From NCBI GenBank assembly GCA_023230025.1, contig JALNYD010000001.1:1-43734 (forward strand): a stretch of DNA of 43,734 nt, given 5' to 3'. The DNA comes from Candidatus Cloacimonadota bacterium. GTDB lineage: Bacteria; Cloacimonadota; Cloacimonadia; Cloacimonadales; Cloacimonadaceae. Below are positions 17,520 to 26,381 of this stretch, one piece after another. Positions within the stretch are counted from its first letter, which is position 1, and each line of letters begins with the position of its first letter. The notes beneath the pieces were generated by a model. The model worked only from the letters and a program-made list of their open reading frames with translations, was not told the origin of the DNA and did no database searches. The translations under genes were made by a program, and so were the position numbers.

Positions 17520-18152
17520 TTATTTCAATTGGAACTCAACCGGGATGATCACTAGCGTGTCAACTGGTTGTCCGCTACTTTTTCCTGGTTGAAATCTTAC
17601 TTTACGTACGGCTTCAATGGCAGCTTCATCCAAGCCACCAGGTACCGAGCGTCTTACGTGAATATTTCTCACAGAGCCATCTTTGAGCACTTCCACTTCC
17701 AATACCACTTTGCCTTGTATCCGATTACGTTTGGCAAACTCGGGATAAACCGGATTCAAGGATCCAATCATCACCGGGGCTTCATCGTACGCCACAAAGT
17801 TGACTGGAGTTTCATCATTGCCTGAAAGACTGGATGCCGTGGTGGTGTTGATATTTCCAATCTGCGAAAGAGCAGCCTGATAGGCTTCCACATCAAACTC
17901 CTGGGTTCCCAGCTCTTCACTGATCACCAGAGGAATCTCGATATTTACCTCAGTTTCGGGAGGTTCAATCTTCTCGCGCTCTTCCATGGGAATATCCACA
18001 AGCTCCATTCGTTGCGTTTTAAATACTTGCTTTCTTACTTCTATCTTTGGAGTAACCATCATCGCAAAGAGCAACAGTGTGAGTGAAAGCGCCATTGCCT
18101 TGCCAAATTGGCTGTTGGCATAATCTTTCCAATCATTGTATTCGTGCTTCAT
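17520..18152 (-). CDS. tonB: TonB-family energy transducer
   Basis: This 210-residue protein has one N-terminal membrane anchor (about residues 17-34, followed by TPKIEVRK), a modest acidic and Pro-containing linker (EEREKIEPPETEV) and the TonB C-terminal domain (about 130-210). The fold is recognisable from YPEFAKRNRIQGKVVLEV, LKDGSVRNIHVRRSVPGGLDEAAIEAVRKVRFQPG and a terminal strand IIPVEFQLK. It would pass proton-motive energy from ExbB/ExbD to outer-membrane receptors. The linker is much shorter than the Pro-rich spacer of E. coli TonB. An AGGAGG site precedes the ATG, ten bases from the ExbD stop. Confidence 0.95.
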   Translation of the reverse strand: MKHEYNDWKDYANSQFGKAMALSLTLLLFAMMVTPKIEVRKQVFKTQRMELVDIPMEEREKIEPPETEVNIEIPLVISEELGTQEFDVEAYQAALSQIGNINTTTASSLSGNDETPVNFVAYDEAPVMIGSLNPVYPEFAKRNRIQGKVVLEVEVLKDGSVRNIHVRRSVPGGLDEAAIEAVRKVRFQPGKSSGQPVDTLVIIPVEFQLK

Positions 18153-18161
18153 CTTTGCCTC

Positions 18162-18596
18162 CTAATCCCTGCGTTGCTGGGTTTCAAATGCCACCACCAG
18201 GGTATTTGCATCCTGGAGTTGGCGCATCACATCGGACATTACTCCATACATGGTATCCCGGTCTGTCCTGAAACATACAACCAGCTCGGGATCCTCATCC
18301 CTTTTACGCACCAAAGTGGAATATACAAAAGTATCTTCCGCAGTCTCAATGCGTGTGGGAACATCATCTATCAGGATAGTCTCATCCCTCATCACATAGA
18401 TGGTAGTGGTGTGATTGCGGGGTATGCGCTCAATACTGTCTGCCACCGGCCAACGGTCGCGTTCCACCCAGAATTGTTTCTCCTGGACAAACACGGTGCT
18501 GACCATGAAGAACAGCAACAGCAGAAAGGCAATATCCGACATCGATCCATTTGGAATGGAAACGTCACGATTTCTTTTTCTTTGTAGATTCGCCAT
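18162..18596 (-). CDS. exbD: ExbD/TolR-family protein (second copy)
   Basis: The protein is 144 residues: a short cytoplasmic start, then SMSDIAFLLLLFFMVSTVF (about 18-36), the ExbD transmembrane helix with the conserved membrane Asp that takes part in proton flow, and a periplasmic domain. The periplasmic half (for example PRNHTTTIYVMRDETILIDD) differs strongly from the other ExbD next to it. This is a specialised pair rather than a recent duplication, and the two may form a heteromeric ExbD dimer. An AGGAGGAACG ribosome site precedes the ATG. It lies 8 bases after the first exbD. Confidence 0.93.
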   Translation of the reverse strand: MANLQRKRNRDVSIPNGSMSDIAFLLLLFFMVSTVFVQEKQFWVERDRWPVADSIERIPRNHTTTIYVMRDETILIDDVPTRIETAEDTFVYSTLVRKRDEDPELVVCFRTDRDTMYGVMSDVMRQLQDANTLVVAFETQQRRD

Positions 18597-18604
18597 CGTT
18601 CCTC

Positions 18605-19030
18605 CTAATTGGTCGATAATGAAATCTTCTCAATTTTGGCTGCCTTAAGCCGGTCAACCACCCGGATCATATCGTTGTATTTAGCTTCACGATCCGTGAT
18701 CACTTTGAAGATCATTTCGGGATTTAGCTTTTGCTTTTGCTGAATCAGCGCATCGAGCTCTCCACTTTCATAGGAACGGGGAGCTTCAGTATTTACCACT
18801 ATCATTCCATCTGCTGTAATCTGCAAACGGGTCATCTCCTTCTCAGTAAGAGTAAGAGTCTGAGCCTGCTGCGTACTTTCTGCAGCTGCTTGGGGCAGGA
18901 CTATCCTAATCCCCTCTTTCACGTCGAACTTAGTGGTCGCCATGAAAAAGATGATCAAGAGGAAGGCAATATCGGACATCGACGAAGTCGGTATCTCCGC
19001 TTTGCCTTTCCTTTTACGTCCTATTTTCAT
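18605..19030 (-). CDS. exbD: ExbD/TolR-family protein (first copy)
   Basis: The protein is 141 residues. KAEIPTSSMSDIAFLLIIFF gives the membrane anchor with the essential Asp. The periplasmic part includes the usual 'ltrlqItadG.i.vn' strand (TRLQITADGMIVVN) and a C-terminal DRLKAAKIEKISLST that matches the 'l..a.G...v.l.t' end of the family. It pairs with ExbB to form the inner-membrane proton channel that drives TonB. GGGAG precedes its ATG and 18 bases separate it from exbB. Confidence 0.94.
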   Translation of the reverse strand: MKIGRKRKGKAEIPTSSMSDIAFLLIIFFMATTKFDVKEGIRIVLPQAAAESTQQAQTLTLTEKEMTRLQITADGMIVVNTEAPRSYESGELDALIQQKQKLNPEMIFKVITDREAKYNDMIRVVDRLKAAKIEKISLSTN

Positions 19031-19048
19031 CTCATACTCCCTGAAGGA

Positions 19049-19798
19049 TTAAAGCATCGCTTCGACAACTTTTTCTGTCGCTTTCTGCATGTCAATCACC
19101 ATGCCATCTACCATGGTGACAAATATATTATTAAAGAATTGCACGGGGATTGCAACTATTAATCCAGCCTGAGTGGTGATAAGAGCAATTTTGATACCAC
19201 TGGCTACGATTGTTGCATCCACCGCACGGGCTGCTGCGATGGCATCGAAAGCGCTGATCATACCGGACACAGTACCCAGGAATCCCAACATCGGGGCAAG
19301 GGTAATGGCAGTAGAAAGCTCCAGGAACCCTTTTTCCAGATAACTCATCTCGATCATTGCCGCGTTTTCAATCGCTTTCTCCACGGCCGGTACTCCGCCC
19401 TCGGCTTTGAGCAAACCGGCATATATGATCGCTGCTACAGGACCACGGGTACCCTTGGCAATTTCAGCAGCTTCTTTATATTTCTTGCTTTGGATCAGGG
19501 GAATAATCTTTCCCAAGAAGGCATTGAGATTAACCTTGGCATAGATCAGGGCGATAAATTTCCAAACGACATAGGCCAATCCATACACCGCTACGATGAG
19601 GATGGGCCACATTGCCCAGCCACCATCTTTAAACCATTTCACCATTCCGCTGCCAAATACCAATTCAGCAAAGCTTTCCAATCCACCGGTGCTTACTGCC
19701 GCGGTTGCTTCCTCAGCTGCTTCCTGTGCAAAGGCCATACCTGGCATTACCAGGCTAAGCACTGCAATCAGCAGCATTATGTACGAGAACTTTCTCAT
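19049..19798 (-). CDS. exbB: MotA/TolQ/ExbB proton-channel family protein
   Basis: The protein is 249 residues. It begins with a cleavable-looking signal segment (MRKFSYIMLLIAVLSLVMPGMAFA), a trait of ExbB proteins in this part of the bacterial tree, then has three membrane helices. The long cytoplasmic loop and the block from STAITLAPMLGFLGTVSGM to ALITTQAGLIVAIPVQFFNN carry the conserved channel-lining Thr and Gly/Pro positions of the MotA/ExbB domain. The Shine-Dalgarno site AAGGAGG is strong. It follows the TonB-dependent receptor by 23 bases and precedes two exbD genes and tonB, which completes the energising complex in one transcript. Confidence 0.95.
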   Translation of the reverse strand: MRKFSYIMLLIAVLSLVMPGMAFAQEAAEEATAAVSTGGLESFAELVFGSGMVKWFKDGGWAMWPILIVAVYGLAYVVWKFIALIYAKVNLNAFLGKIIPLIQSKKYKEAAEIAKGTRGPVAAIIYAGLLKAEGGVPAVEKAIENAAMIEMSYLEKGFLELSTAITLAPMLGFLGTVSGMISAFDAIAAARAVDATIVASGIKIALITTQAGLIVAIPVQFFNNIFVTMVDGMVIDMQKATEKVVEAML

Positions 19799-19821
19799 TT
19801 ATGATTCCTCCTTGGAATAAT

Positions 19822-22800
19822 TTAGAAATTGAACGACACGCCGAGAGTTACTCCGCGGTAGTTGCTATAGTTGGTAGGATTATTATCGGATAAGCCATGC
19901 ACGTATTCCACTTCTTCAAACACGTAGTTCGCCTGATCATCAATCAGTTCCTCTCCGCTATCAAAGGGATTTCCGGTTCTGGCATACACATCGTATATGT
20001 TTCTATTTTTGAACAGGTTGTCAATATCCATGTACAAACGAATGTTTGAACCACCAGGGAGGTTGATCCCCTTGGAGATTTTCATGTTTGTCTGCTGGGT
20101 ACTCTTCTTGCGCTTGCTGTTGGTATCCAACATAGAGCTGCCTTCCAGGCTTTGAGGGGTATAGGGAGATCCCGAGGCAAAGCTCCAGTTCACACTGGTG
20201 GAAAAATCATCAAGCGGAAGAATGAAATCCGTGAAGGGAACGAAGAACTCCTCACCGCGACCGATCCGGAATGTGTAGTTCACGCCGATGTTGTGGCGCA
20301 CATCCCAATCCAGAGGGAATTCACGCAAAGAGGTGTTTTCGTCCTGGATCACAGTGGATGAATTATTGCCTTGCGCCCAGGCCAATGAATAGGCAATGCT
20401 CCAGGTGTTGAAGTTTGAAAGCATCTTTTCAAGCTGCATGTCCAGGCCTCTGGCTGAGCCATAGTCCTCAGATATAAAGCGGTACCAGGAGACGGTTTCT
20501 TCGCCTTCTTTGCGCTCTTTGATCGTGCTTACATAGTTGTACAGATTCTTGAAATAAGCAGTCATATCCAACACATAGTCTTCACTGATCTGATGAGACA
20601 AACCAACTTCATAAGTGACTGTGATCTGCGGTTCCAGGGTGGGATTTCCCACGGTAATGGCAACATCAGAAAGGTTCGCATCTTCCGGAGTTTTGGAAGT
20701 AAAGATATACTGCATTTGCGGCAATTGGTTCTGATAGTTGTAAGCAAAACGCAGAACATCACGTTCAGTAATGGGATGGGACACACCCAGACGAGGGGAT
20801 ACCATCATCTGGAAGCGATCTGAACTATCAAAATCTCTGCTCAGGTAACTGCCATTATCCTGCAATACCTTGTAGCTGTTGCCAAGATACCAGAAGTCAA
20901 AACGCAAACCTGCGTTTACGATCATGCCTTCCCATTCCATCTTATCCTGAAGATAATAGGCCATCTGCCAGGGATTGGCGGAATAGCCATCGCGCTTCCC
21001 CGAAGAAGCTTTGGCTGCTTCAAAATAAGCTTCAGGTTTGTAGATGGGTACCAGATCAGCAGTGCTGGTTGGGGTTTCCACCAGTGATTCGAGGGCAAAC
21101 AGCTCAGTTGGAACCTGATTTTCTGTATTCCAATCCGCCAGATCGTAATCGCTTACATCATAGATGCTGCGCAGATAAGCCTGGCGACGATCTTCGTAGA
21201 TAGTCAGGAAGTTTTGCAGCTGATTCTTCTGGATATCGTGGCTGATAACTTCCAATCCAGTTTTTGCCAGATGGGTTTCATTCAGCTGCCATTCAAAATC
21301 TGCCCGCATATTGATCGTGGTAGTGGAATCATCGATATAGTTTGAGTAAATGGTGCCCGGAGCATTGAATCCAGGAATCGCGCGTGAGTCTTCCTGACCC
21401 TGCAGGGAATACTGCCAATAGCTTGCAGGATAGAATCCCACATCATACACACCATCTCCATCATAATCAACACTTTGATAGCCATAATCACCTTGAAGGG
21501 CATTACTGATGTAGGCCTCGGGATCGTCATCAGCGGTGGGATCGAGATACATGAAGCTATCACGGTCAATACCGCGAGGTCCTTGTTTGCTATCTTTGGT
21601 GTAATAGCTGGCCTTCATCTTCAAGTTCATTGTATTATTGAATACGTGATCATAGGTGGCTATATACTGTTTCTGAATTGTTTCGGTAACTGCGTAATGT
21701 TGCAGCGCATAACGCCATCCATAGCTGAAGGGTAAATCATAGTTCCTATCTCCACGCACGGCAAAGGTAAGATTCTGAATCGGGTTGATGACATATTTGG
21801 TTTTCAGGTTTACATTGTAGGCATTATAATTCCTGTTTCCAGTATCAATTCCCAAGATGTTATCTCGGGATTCATAAGGATCATAGGAATCATACTGATA
21901 CAGCAGTAATCCACGGCCATCAATGGTGTATTCTTCATTGGGATTTGACACATAGTAGTCTTTCAACCTGCCATCAAGCCATTCTCCGCCACCATTCAGA
22001 TAAAACGTCAAGCGTTCTTTGAGATCTTGGGTTGCAAAGGGAACAATGGGGCCACCAATGGCGAATTTGAAGACATCGGAGTTTCTGCCTTCACCAATGA
22101 TATGATCTGTGTTGTATTCAATCTTACCAGAATAGAAAGGATCTCCATCCTTGGTGACAATATTGATCACACCTGATTGGGCATTACCAAACTCAGCCGG
22201 GAAACCACCCGTCATAACCTTCATATCCTTGATGGCATCCATATCGACAGATAAAGCACTTCCACCATCCACAGGATCGGACACACTCATTCCGTCAACT
22301 GTGAAGTTGACTTCATTAGCACGACCACCCCGGATGTGCAGTTCACCACCAATGTTTGTTACACCAGCTTGCAAGGACACAATATCTGCCACTGTAGTAA
22401 CTGAAGCGTCAGTCAGACGATCCATCTCAATCTGACGGGAAGAACCGGTACGGTCGCGTTCCACCACGTCCTGTTCAGCTTGCACCACCACAGGGCCAAG
22501 TTCGATACCCTCTCTACTCATTGTGGGGGAAATATTTGCGGTTTGACCAACCTGAACTCTCACGTCCTGGTAAGTAAGTGGGGCATAACTGACCAAGCTT
22601 AGCTTAACGGTGTAAGAACCTGGTGGGATATTAATAATGATTGCCTGACCGCGTTCATTGGTCTGGCCACCTGAAATACGCTGGGTGCCGGACATAACCA
22701 CGATATTCACGTACTCCAATGGACGACCTTGGGTATCGCGAACCCGGACGGCAATGCGACCAGTCGTCTGAGCTTCGAGGTATGCAACACCAACGAGCAA

Positions 22801-22833
22801 CACTATTAGCAGGATCAATGCAGTTTTTCGCAT
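19822..22833 (-). CDS. TonB-dependent receptor with N-terminal carboxypeptidase-regulatory-like domain
   Basis: The start at 22833 is chosen because GGGAGGT lies just upstream and a good signal peptide follows (MRKTALILLIVLLVGVAYLEAQ). The mature protein of about 980 residues starts with a CarboxypepD_reg-like Ig fold (TGRIAVRVRDTQGRPLEYV to ITPPG-type strands), then a possible TonB box (GPVVVQAE). The plug domain contains DIVSLQAGV, LHIRGGRANEVNFTVDG and GFPAEFGNAQSGVINIVTK. A long barrel follows, ending RGVTLGVSFNF with the terminal Phe recognised by the BAM machinery. It is the first gene of the Ton/PorV operon. The substrate cannot be read from the sequence. The N-terminal Ig domain is usual for Bacteroidetes-type polymer or peptide importers. 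Confidence 0.95.
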   Translation of the reverse strand: MRKTALILLIVLLVGVAYLEAQTTGRIAVRVRDTQGRPLEYVNIVVMSGTQRISGGQTNERGQAIIINIPPGSYTVKLSLVSYAPLTYQDVRVQVGQTANISPTMSREGIELGPVVVQAEQDVVERDRTGSSRQIEMDRLTDASVTTVADIVSLQAGVTNIGGELHIRGGRANEVNFTVDGMSVSDPVDGGSALSVDMDAIKDMKVMTGGFPAEFGNAQSGVINIVTKDGDPFYSGKIEYNTDHIIGEGRNSDVFKFAIGGPIVPFATQDLKERLTFYLNGGGEWLDGRLKDYYVSNPNEEYTIDGRGLLLYQYDSYDPYESRDNILGIDTGNRNYNAYNVNLKTKYVINPIQNLTFAVRGDRNYDLPFSYGWRYALQHYAVTETIQKQYIATYDHVFNNTMNLKMKASYYTKDSKQGPRGIDRDSFMYLDPTADDDPEAYISNALQGDYGYQSVDYDGDGVYDVGFYPASYWQYSLQGQEDSRAIPGFNAPGTIYSNYIDDSTTTINMRADFEWQLNETHLAKTGLEVISHDIQKNQLQNFLTIYEDRRQAYLRSIYDVSDYDLADWNTENQVPTELFALESLVETPTSTADLVPIYKPEAYFEAAKASSGKRDGYSANPWQMAYYLQDKMEWEGMIVNAGLRFDFWYLGNSYKVLQDNGSYLSRDFDSSDRFQMMVSPRLGVSHPITERDVLRFAYNYQNQLPQMQYIFTSKTPEDANLSDVAITVGNPTLEPQITVTYEVGLSHQISEDYVLDMTAYFKNLYNYVSTIKERKEGEETVSWYRFISEDYGSARGLDMQLEKMLSNFNTWSIAYSLAWAQGNNSSTVIQDENTSLREFPLDWDVRHNIGVNYTFRIGRGEEFFVPFTDFILPLDDFSTSVNWSFASGSPYTPQSLEGSSMLDTNSKRKKSTQQTNMKISKGINLPGGSNIRLYMDIDNLFKNRNIYDVYARTGNPFDSGEELIDDQANYVFEEVEYVHGLSDNNPTNYSNYRGVTLGVSFNF

Positions 22834-22929
22834 CGACGGACCTCCCTTCATCCTGGCTTATTTACTATTATGTAAGAACTTAGATCGAGGCTAGCCCCAA
22901 ATGGTAAAAGGGCTATTCCTCTTAAAACT

Positions 22930-22958
22930 CGTATATCTGAGCTAATAAAATCAGTCAA
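22930..22958 (-). promoter_or_regulatory. Candidate promoter of the Ton/PorV operon
   Basis: On the minus strand TTGACT (22958-22953) and TATACG (22935-22930) are separated by 17 bases, about 100 bases upstream of the receptor start. The -10 match is only partial. The position, at the head of a tight eight-gene cluster and after an unrelated operon, supports it. Confidence 0.4.
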
Positions 22959-23035
22959 GCAGTTTTTTTGCTTTAGTGCCGTTAGAGACATATCCAGCAA
23001 AAGCAAGAGCTTTGAAAAAAACGCAGTTATCAATC

Positions 23036-24073
23036 TCATCTGAACCGCACTTTTGTGTCAGCATCTGCTTCCTGCAACCAGCCAATGATGCTTCCACCAC
23101 AATCTGTACAAAGCTCCTGAGCGATATTTCTATCGCAAGCCACAATCATGCCAATTCCCAAATTAAAACTCTGTTGCATGATTTCCGGGCGAACTTTGCC
23201 ACCCTTTTGAATAATCTGGAAAATGGCAGGAATCTCCACCTCTGATAAATCGATCACGGCTTGTAGCCCCTGAGGCAAGACTCTGGCCAGATTCCCCGGA
23301 ATGCCACCTCCCGTGATATGTGCCAGAGCATGGAGAGCGGGATTTTTGAGATAGGCCTTTAACTGCCTCAAATAGCTGCGGTGCACTTTCAGCAAAGCTT
23401 CACCGACGCTTTCGCCCAATTCTTCCAGATAGGAATCCACCCTCAAGCCCATCCTTTCAAAGAGGACTTTCCGCGCCAATGAGTAACCATTGGTGTGTAA
23501 GCCCGAGGAGGGTAAGCCAATCAAGACATCCCCTGCTGTGATAGATTGACGGGGAAGAATCTCAGATTGTTCAACCATACCTACGATTGTTCCGGCCAAA
23601 TCAAAATCACGCTCCTGATAGAGACCGGGCATTTCTGCCATTTCCCCACCAATCAGAGCACAGTCATTTTCCCGGCAGGCTTGCACAAAACCATCAATAA
23701 TCCTCTCGATAACCGGAGGTTCAAGCTTTCCTACTCCGATGTAATCCAGAAAAAACTGAGGTATGGCTCCTTGCACAAGGATGTCATTCACACAGTGATT
23801 TACCAGATCCTGGCCCACAGTGTCATACTTTCCAGCAGCAATTGCCACCATGATCTTGGTGCCCACGCCATCTGTGCTGGATACCAGCACTGGGTTTTCC
23901 CAGGCAGTTTTATTGATTCGATACAAACCCCCAAAACTGCCCAATTCACTTAGGACATTCGGAGAGTATGTACTGCGAACCTTATCTTTGATGGCCTTTA
24001 CGGCTGCTTCGCCTGCGGCAATATCCACTCCTGATTGCTTGTAATCTATGCCGTCTAATTGGTCATTTTGCAT
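23036..24073 (-). CDS. purM: Phosphoribosylformylglycinamidine cyclo-ligase
   Basis: This 345-residue enzyme makes AIR from FGAM in purine synthesis. Recognisable parts are the start DYKQSGVDIAAGEAAVKAIK, SSTDGVGTKIMVA, the HCVNDILVQGAIPQFFLDYIG block, ENDCALIGGEMAEMPGLY and GLPSSGLHTNGYSLAR, plus HITGGGIPGNLARVLP further on. These are all standard for PurM. The ATG, preceded by AAGGA, lies inside the end of the PfkB-kinase gene (19-base overlap), so the two are co-translated. It is the last gene of its chain. Confidence 0.97.
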   Translation of the reverse strand: MQNDQLDGIDYKQSGVDIAAGEAAVKAIKDKVRSTYSPNVLSELGSFGGLYRINKTAWENPVLVSSTDGVGTKIMVAIAAGKYDTVGQDLVNHCVNDILVQGAIPQFFLDYIGVGKLEPPVIERIIDGFVQACRENDCALIGGEMAEMPGLYQERDFDLAGTIVGMVEQSEILPRQSITAGDVLIGLPSSGLHTNGYSLARKVLFERMGLRVDSYLEELGESVGEALLKVHRSYLRQLKAYLKNPALHALAHITGGGIPGNLARVLPQGLQAVIDLSEVEIPAIFQIIQKGGKVRPEIMQQSFNLGIGMIVACDRNIAQELCTDCGGSIIGWLQEADADTKVRFR

Positions 24074-24948
24074 AATGCTTCCTTGTCCTGATCAATTCTA
24101 TCCCGGTTCAAATCCAGCATTCCATCAACGCTGAACTGGCTAACATTATAAGCAGCCATAATTGTTCCATAACGAACGGCATCTTTTACTTTTGAGAAGT
24201 TCAGATCACTGGCACCTTCCAGATGCGCCATAAAGGCCCCGGCAAAGCTGTCGCCAGCACCGGTGGGATCTTTCACCTGGCGAATTGGATAAGCTGGAGC
24301 AAAGAACATCTCTTCTCTGCTGATCGCAATGCTGCCATATTCACCGCGTTTGACCACCATCAATTGTGGTCCCAATTCCAATATACTCTCAGCAGCGCTG
24401 AAGATATCCATTTTACCGGTAAATTCTTTGATTTCGTCCTCATTCATAAACACGATCTGCACACGTGAGATTACTTCACGAAGTGTGTGAGGACAGCCCT
24501 TGATCCAAAAGTTCATGGTATCACAGGCTACATGAGTATATGAAGCTGTCTTCTGTAGCACCTGCAACTGAAGCTCAGGATGGATGTTTGCCAATAATAA
24601 ACTGTGACAGCTACTGCATGCTTGGGGAATCCTGGGCACAAAATCCGCGAATACATTGAGTTCAGTATTCAGGGTTTGGGCTTTGTTCCAGTCCTGATAC
24701 AGTCCGCTCCAGCGGAAAGTTTTCCCGGCTGCCACTTCCAAGCCCTCCAGATTCACCCCATGCCTGTGCAGCATTTGCCTGGCTTCCTGGGGATAGTCCT
24801 CCCCCACCACGCCAATGATGTGAACATCCGTGAAGTAAGAGCCGGAAATCGAGCCATACACAGCAGATCCACCTGGAGCATCCACCACCTGCCCTGCAGG
24901 AGTTTTGATGGTATCAAGACCAATGGAACCTACTATCACAAGGCTCAA
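24055..24948 (-). CDS. PfkB-family sugar/nucleoside kinase
   Basis: The protein is 297 residues with a ribokinase fold. GSIGLDTIKTPAG and APGGSAVYGS near the N-terminus bind the substrate. Near the C-terminus KDPTGAGDSFAGAFMAHL contains the anion-hole glycines and catalytic Asp. The start is a TTG whose bases overlap the stop of the upstream small gene (TTGA), a coupled arrangement. The residues that would separate adenosine, ribose, fructose or ADP-heptose kinases are not clear enough for a substrate call. Its junction with purM suggests, but does not prove, a nucleoside or ribose-related role. Confidence 0.9.
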   Translation of the reverse strand: MSLVIVGSIGLDTIKTPAGQVVDAPGGSAVYGSISGSYFTDVHIIGVVGEDYPQEARQMLHRHGVNLEGLEVAAGKTFRWSGLYQDWNKAQTLNTELNVFADFVPRIPQACSSCHSLLLANIHPELQLQVLQKTASYTHVACDTMNFWIKGCPHTLREVISRVQIVFMNEDEIKEFTGKMDIFSAAESILELGPQLMVVKRGEYGSIAISREEMFFAPAYPIRQVKDPTGAGDSFAGAFMAHLEGASDLNFSKVKDAVRYGTIMAAYNVSQFSVDGMLDLNRDRIDQDKEALCKMTN

Positions 24949-25160
24949 GGATTTTGCTCCGCTGCTGGGATTACTATAGCGCTGCTATCAGCTGTGGAAG
25001 CCGAGGGCACAGAATCCATATTGCTGGTTCTTTGCAAAATCCCCATCGCAAAAAGTATAGCTGCCAATACCAAAACCATTATAATTAGTTTCGGCCAGTT
25101 ATAGCCCTTATTGCGTCTTTGTTTCCAGCGATCGGAGATTTTATCATTCATGTCTTTCAT
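24945..25160 (-). CDS. Small single-pass membrane protein, unknown
   Basis: The protein is 71 residues with a basic N-terminus (KISDRWKQRRNKGYNWPK), one transmembrane helix at about 24-41 (LIIMVLVLAAILFAMGIL) and a short Ser/Ala-rich outer tail, predicting N-in orientation. It is unlikely to be a chance frame. Its ATG overlaps the aminotransferase stop (ATGA) and its TGA overlaps the TTG start of the kinase, so it is held in the middle of a coupled series. No family recognised. It could be an assembly or regulatory microprotein. Confidence 0.7.
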   Translation of the reverse strand: MKDMNDKISDRWKQRRNKGYNWPKLIIMVLVLAAILFAMGILQRTSNMDSVPSASTADSSAIVIPAAEQNP

Positions 25161-26359
25161 TGACTGAGCTCCCTGAGGAAATTGGCAAATCTACGGACGC
25201 CTTCCTCAATGTTGGCCAGACTGTTGGCATAGGAGAAACGCACCGTCCCTTTCAAACCGAAGGAAGAGCCCGCAACCAGGGCTACATGATGCTTCTCCAA
25301 CAGCTTGTCACAAAACTCGTCAGAGTTCTTCAGTCCGGCATTATTGTGTTTGAGATACCATTCAATATTGGGCATGATATAAAAAGCGCCCTGAGGTTTG
25401 AAGCAACTGATATGAGGTATCGCCTGCAATAGATCAAACAAACGGTCCCGGCGTTTCCAAAACTCCATGCGCATCTTTTCAATGGAATCATCTTCATCGT
25501 TGAGGGCCGAAACGCAAGCCTTTTGAGTAATGGAGTTCACGCAGGATGTGCTGTGTTCCTGAACCCGACCCGCTGCAGCGATGATATGCGTAGGTCCAGC
25601 AGCATAGCCCAATCGCCATCCGGTCATAGCATAAGCCTTGGATACACCATTAACTACAACCGTATGTTCTTTGATTTCAGGGTTCAATGAGGCAATCGAA
25701 ATGTGCCTGGTATCATCATAAACCAAGCGCTCGTAGATCTCATCCGAAATCACCAGGATGTTGTGCTTCACACATAAATCAGCAATTGCACTCAGCTCCT
25801 CCCGGGTATATACGGTACCGGTTGGATTATTGGGTGAGTTTAGCATCAATACTTTGGCACAGGGGCTTTCCAGAATGGCATCCTCCAGATCTTTGGCCTG
25901 AAGCTTGTAGCTATCCTCTTCCCTGGTGGGGATGTACACTGGAACAGAATCAGCCAGTAATACCTGATAGGGATAGCTCACCCAATATGGACTTGGGATC
26001 AACACCTGATCATCAGTGTCGCATACAGCGGTCAACACATTCAGGATGGAAGCCTTGGCTCCCGGAGATACCAAAATGTCTTTGGGTGCATATTCCAGGC
26101 CATTATCTCGCAATAGCTTGGCGCAGATCGCCTTTTTCAAATCCGGTATCCCTGCATTGGCTGTGTAGCGCGTGAAATTGGCATCCAGCGCTTTATGAGC
26201 AGATTGCTTAATGTAGTCTGGAGTGTTGAAATCCGGTTCTCCCACCCCAAAACTGATTACATCGATCCCCGCGTCCTTCATCTGATTCGCCTTGGCAGAC
26301 AAACTCAAGGTAGGCGAGGGTTTGATCAATTTGGAACGATTTGATAGCTTAATGGCCAT
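25157..26359 (-). CDS. aspC: Class I pyridoxal-phosphate aminotransferase (aspartate aminotransferase type)
   Basis: The protein is 400 residues of fold type I, AAT-I subgroup. Visible landmarks are ISFGVGEPDFNTP at the N-terminus, the cofactor-stacking strand YWVSYPYQV, NSPNNPTGTVY (Asn contact), ISDEIYERLVYDD (Asp and Tyr contacts), SKAYAMTGWRLGYAAGP with the Schiff-base Lys, and a C-terminal VRFSYANSL with the carboxylate-binding Arg. This pattern is that of the thermophile-type aspartate aminotransferases, some of which also accept prephenate or aromatic acids. AGGGGG precedes the ATG. It is coupled to the small membrane-protein gene. Confidence 0.93.
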   Translation of the reverse strand: MAIKLSNRSKLIKPSPTLSLSAKANQMKDAGIDVISFGVGEPDFNTPDYIKQSAHKALDANFTRYTANAGIPDLKKAICAKLLRDNGLEYAPKDILVSPGAKASILNVLTAVCDTDDQVLIPSPYWVSYPYQVLLADSVPVYIPTREEDSYKLQAKDLEDAILESPCAKVLMLNSPNNPTGTVYTREELSAIADLCVKHNILVISDEIYERLVYDDTRHISIASLNPEIKEHTVVVNGVSKAYAMTGWRLGYAAGPTHIIAAAGRVQEHSTSCVNSITQKACVSALNDEDDSIEKMRMEFWKRRDRLFDLLQAIPHISCFKPQGAFYIMPNIEWYLKHNNAGLKNSDEFCDKLLEKHHVALVAGSSFGLKGTVRFSYANSLANIEEGVRRFANFLRELSQ

Positions 26360-26381
26360 CTTATCCCCCTATATACTTTTT

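Noticed and set aside
22848..23145. Short minus-strand frames between purM and the TonB-dependent receptor
   Set aside because: They contain the likely promoter region, overlap purM in another frame and have no ribosome site or similarity.
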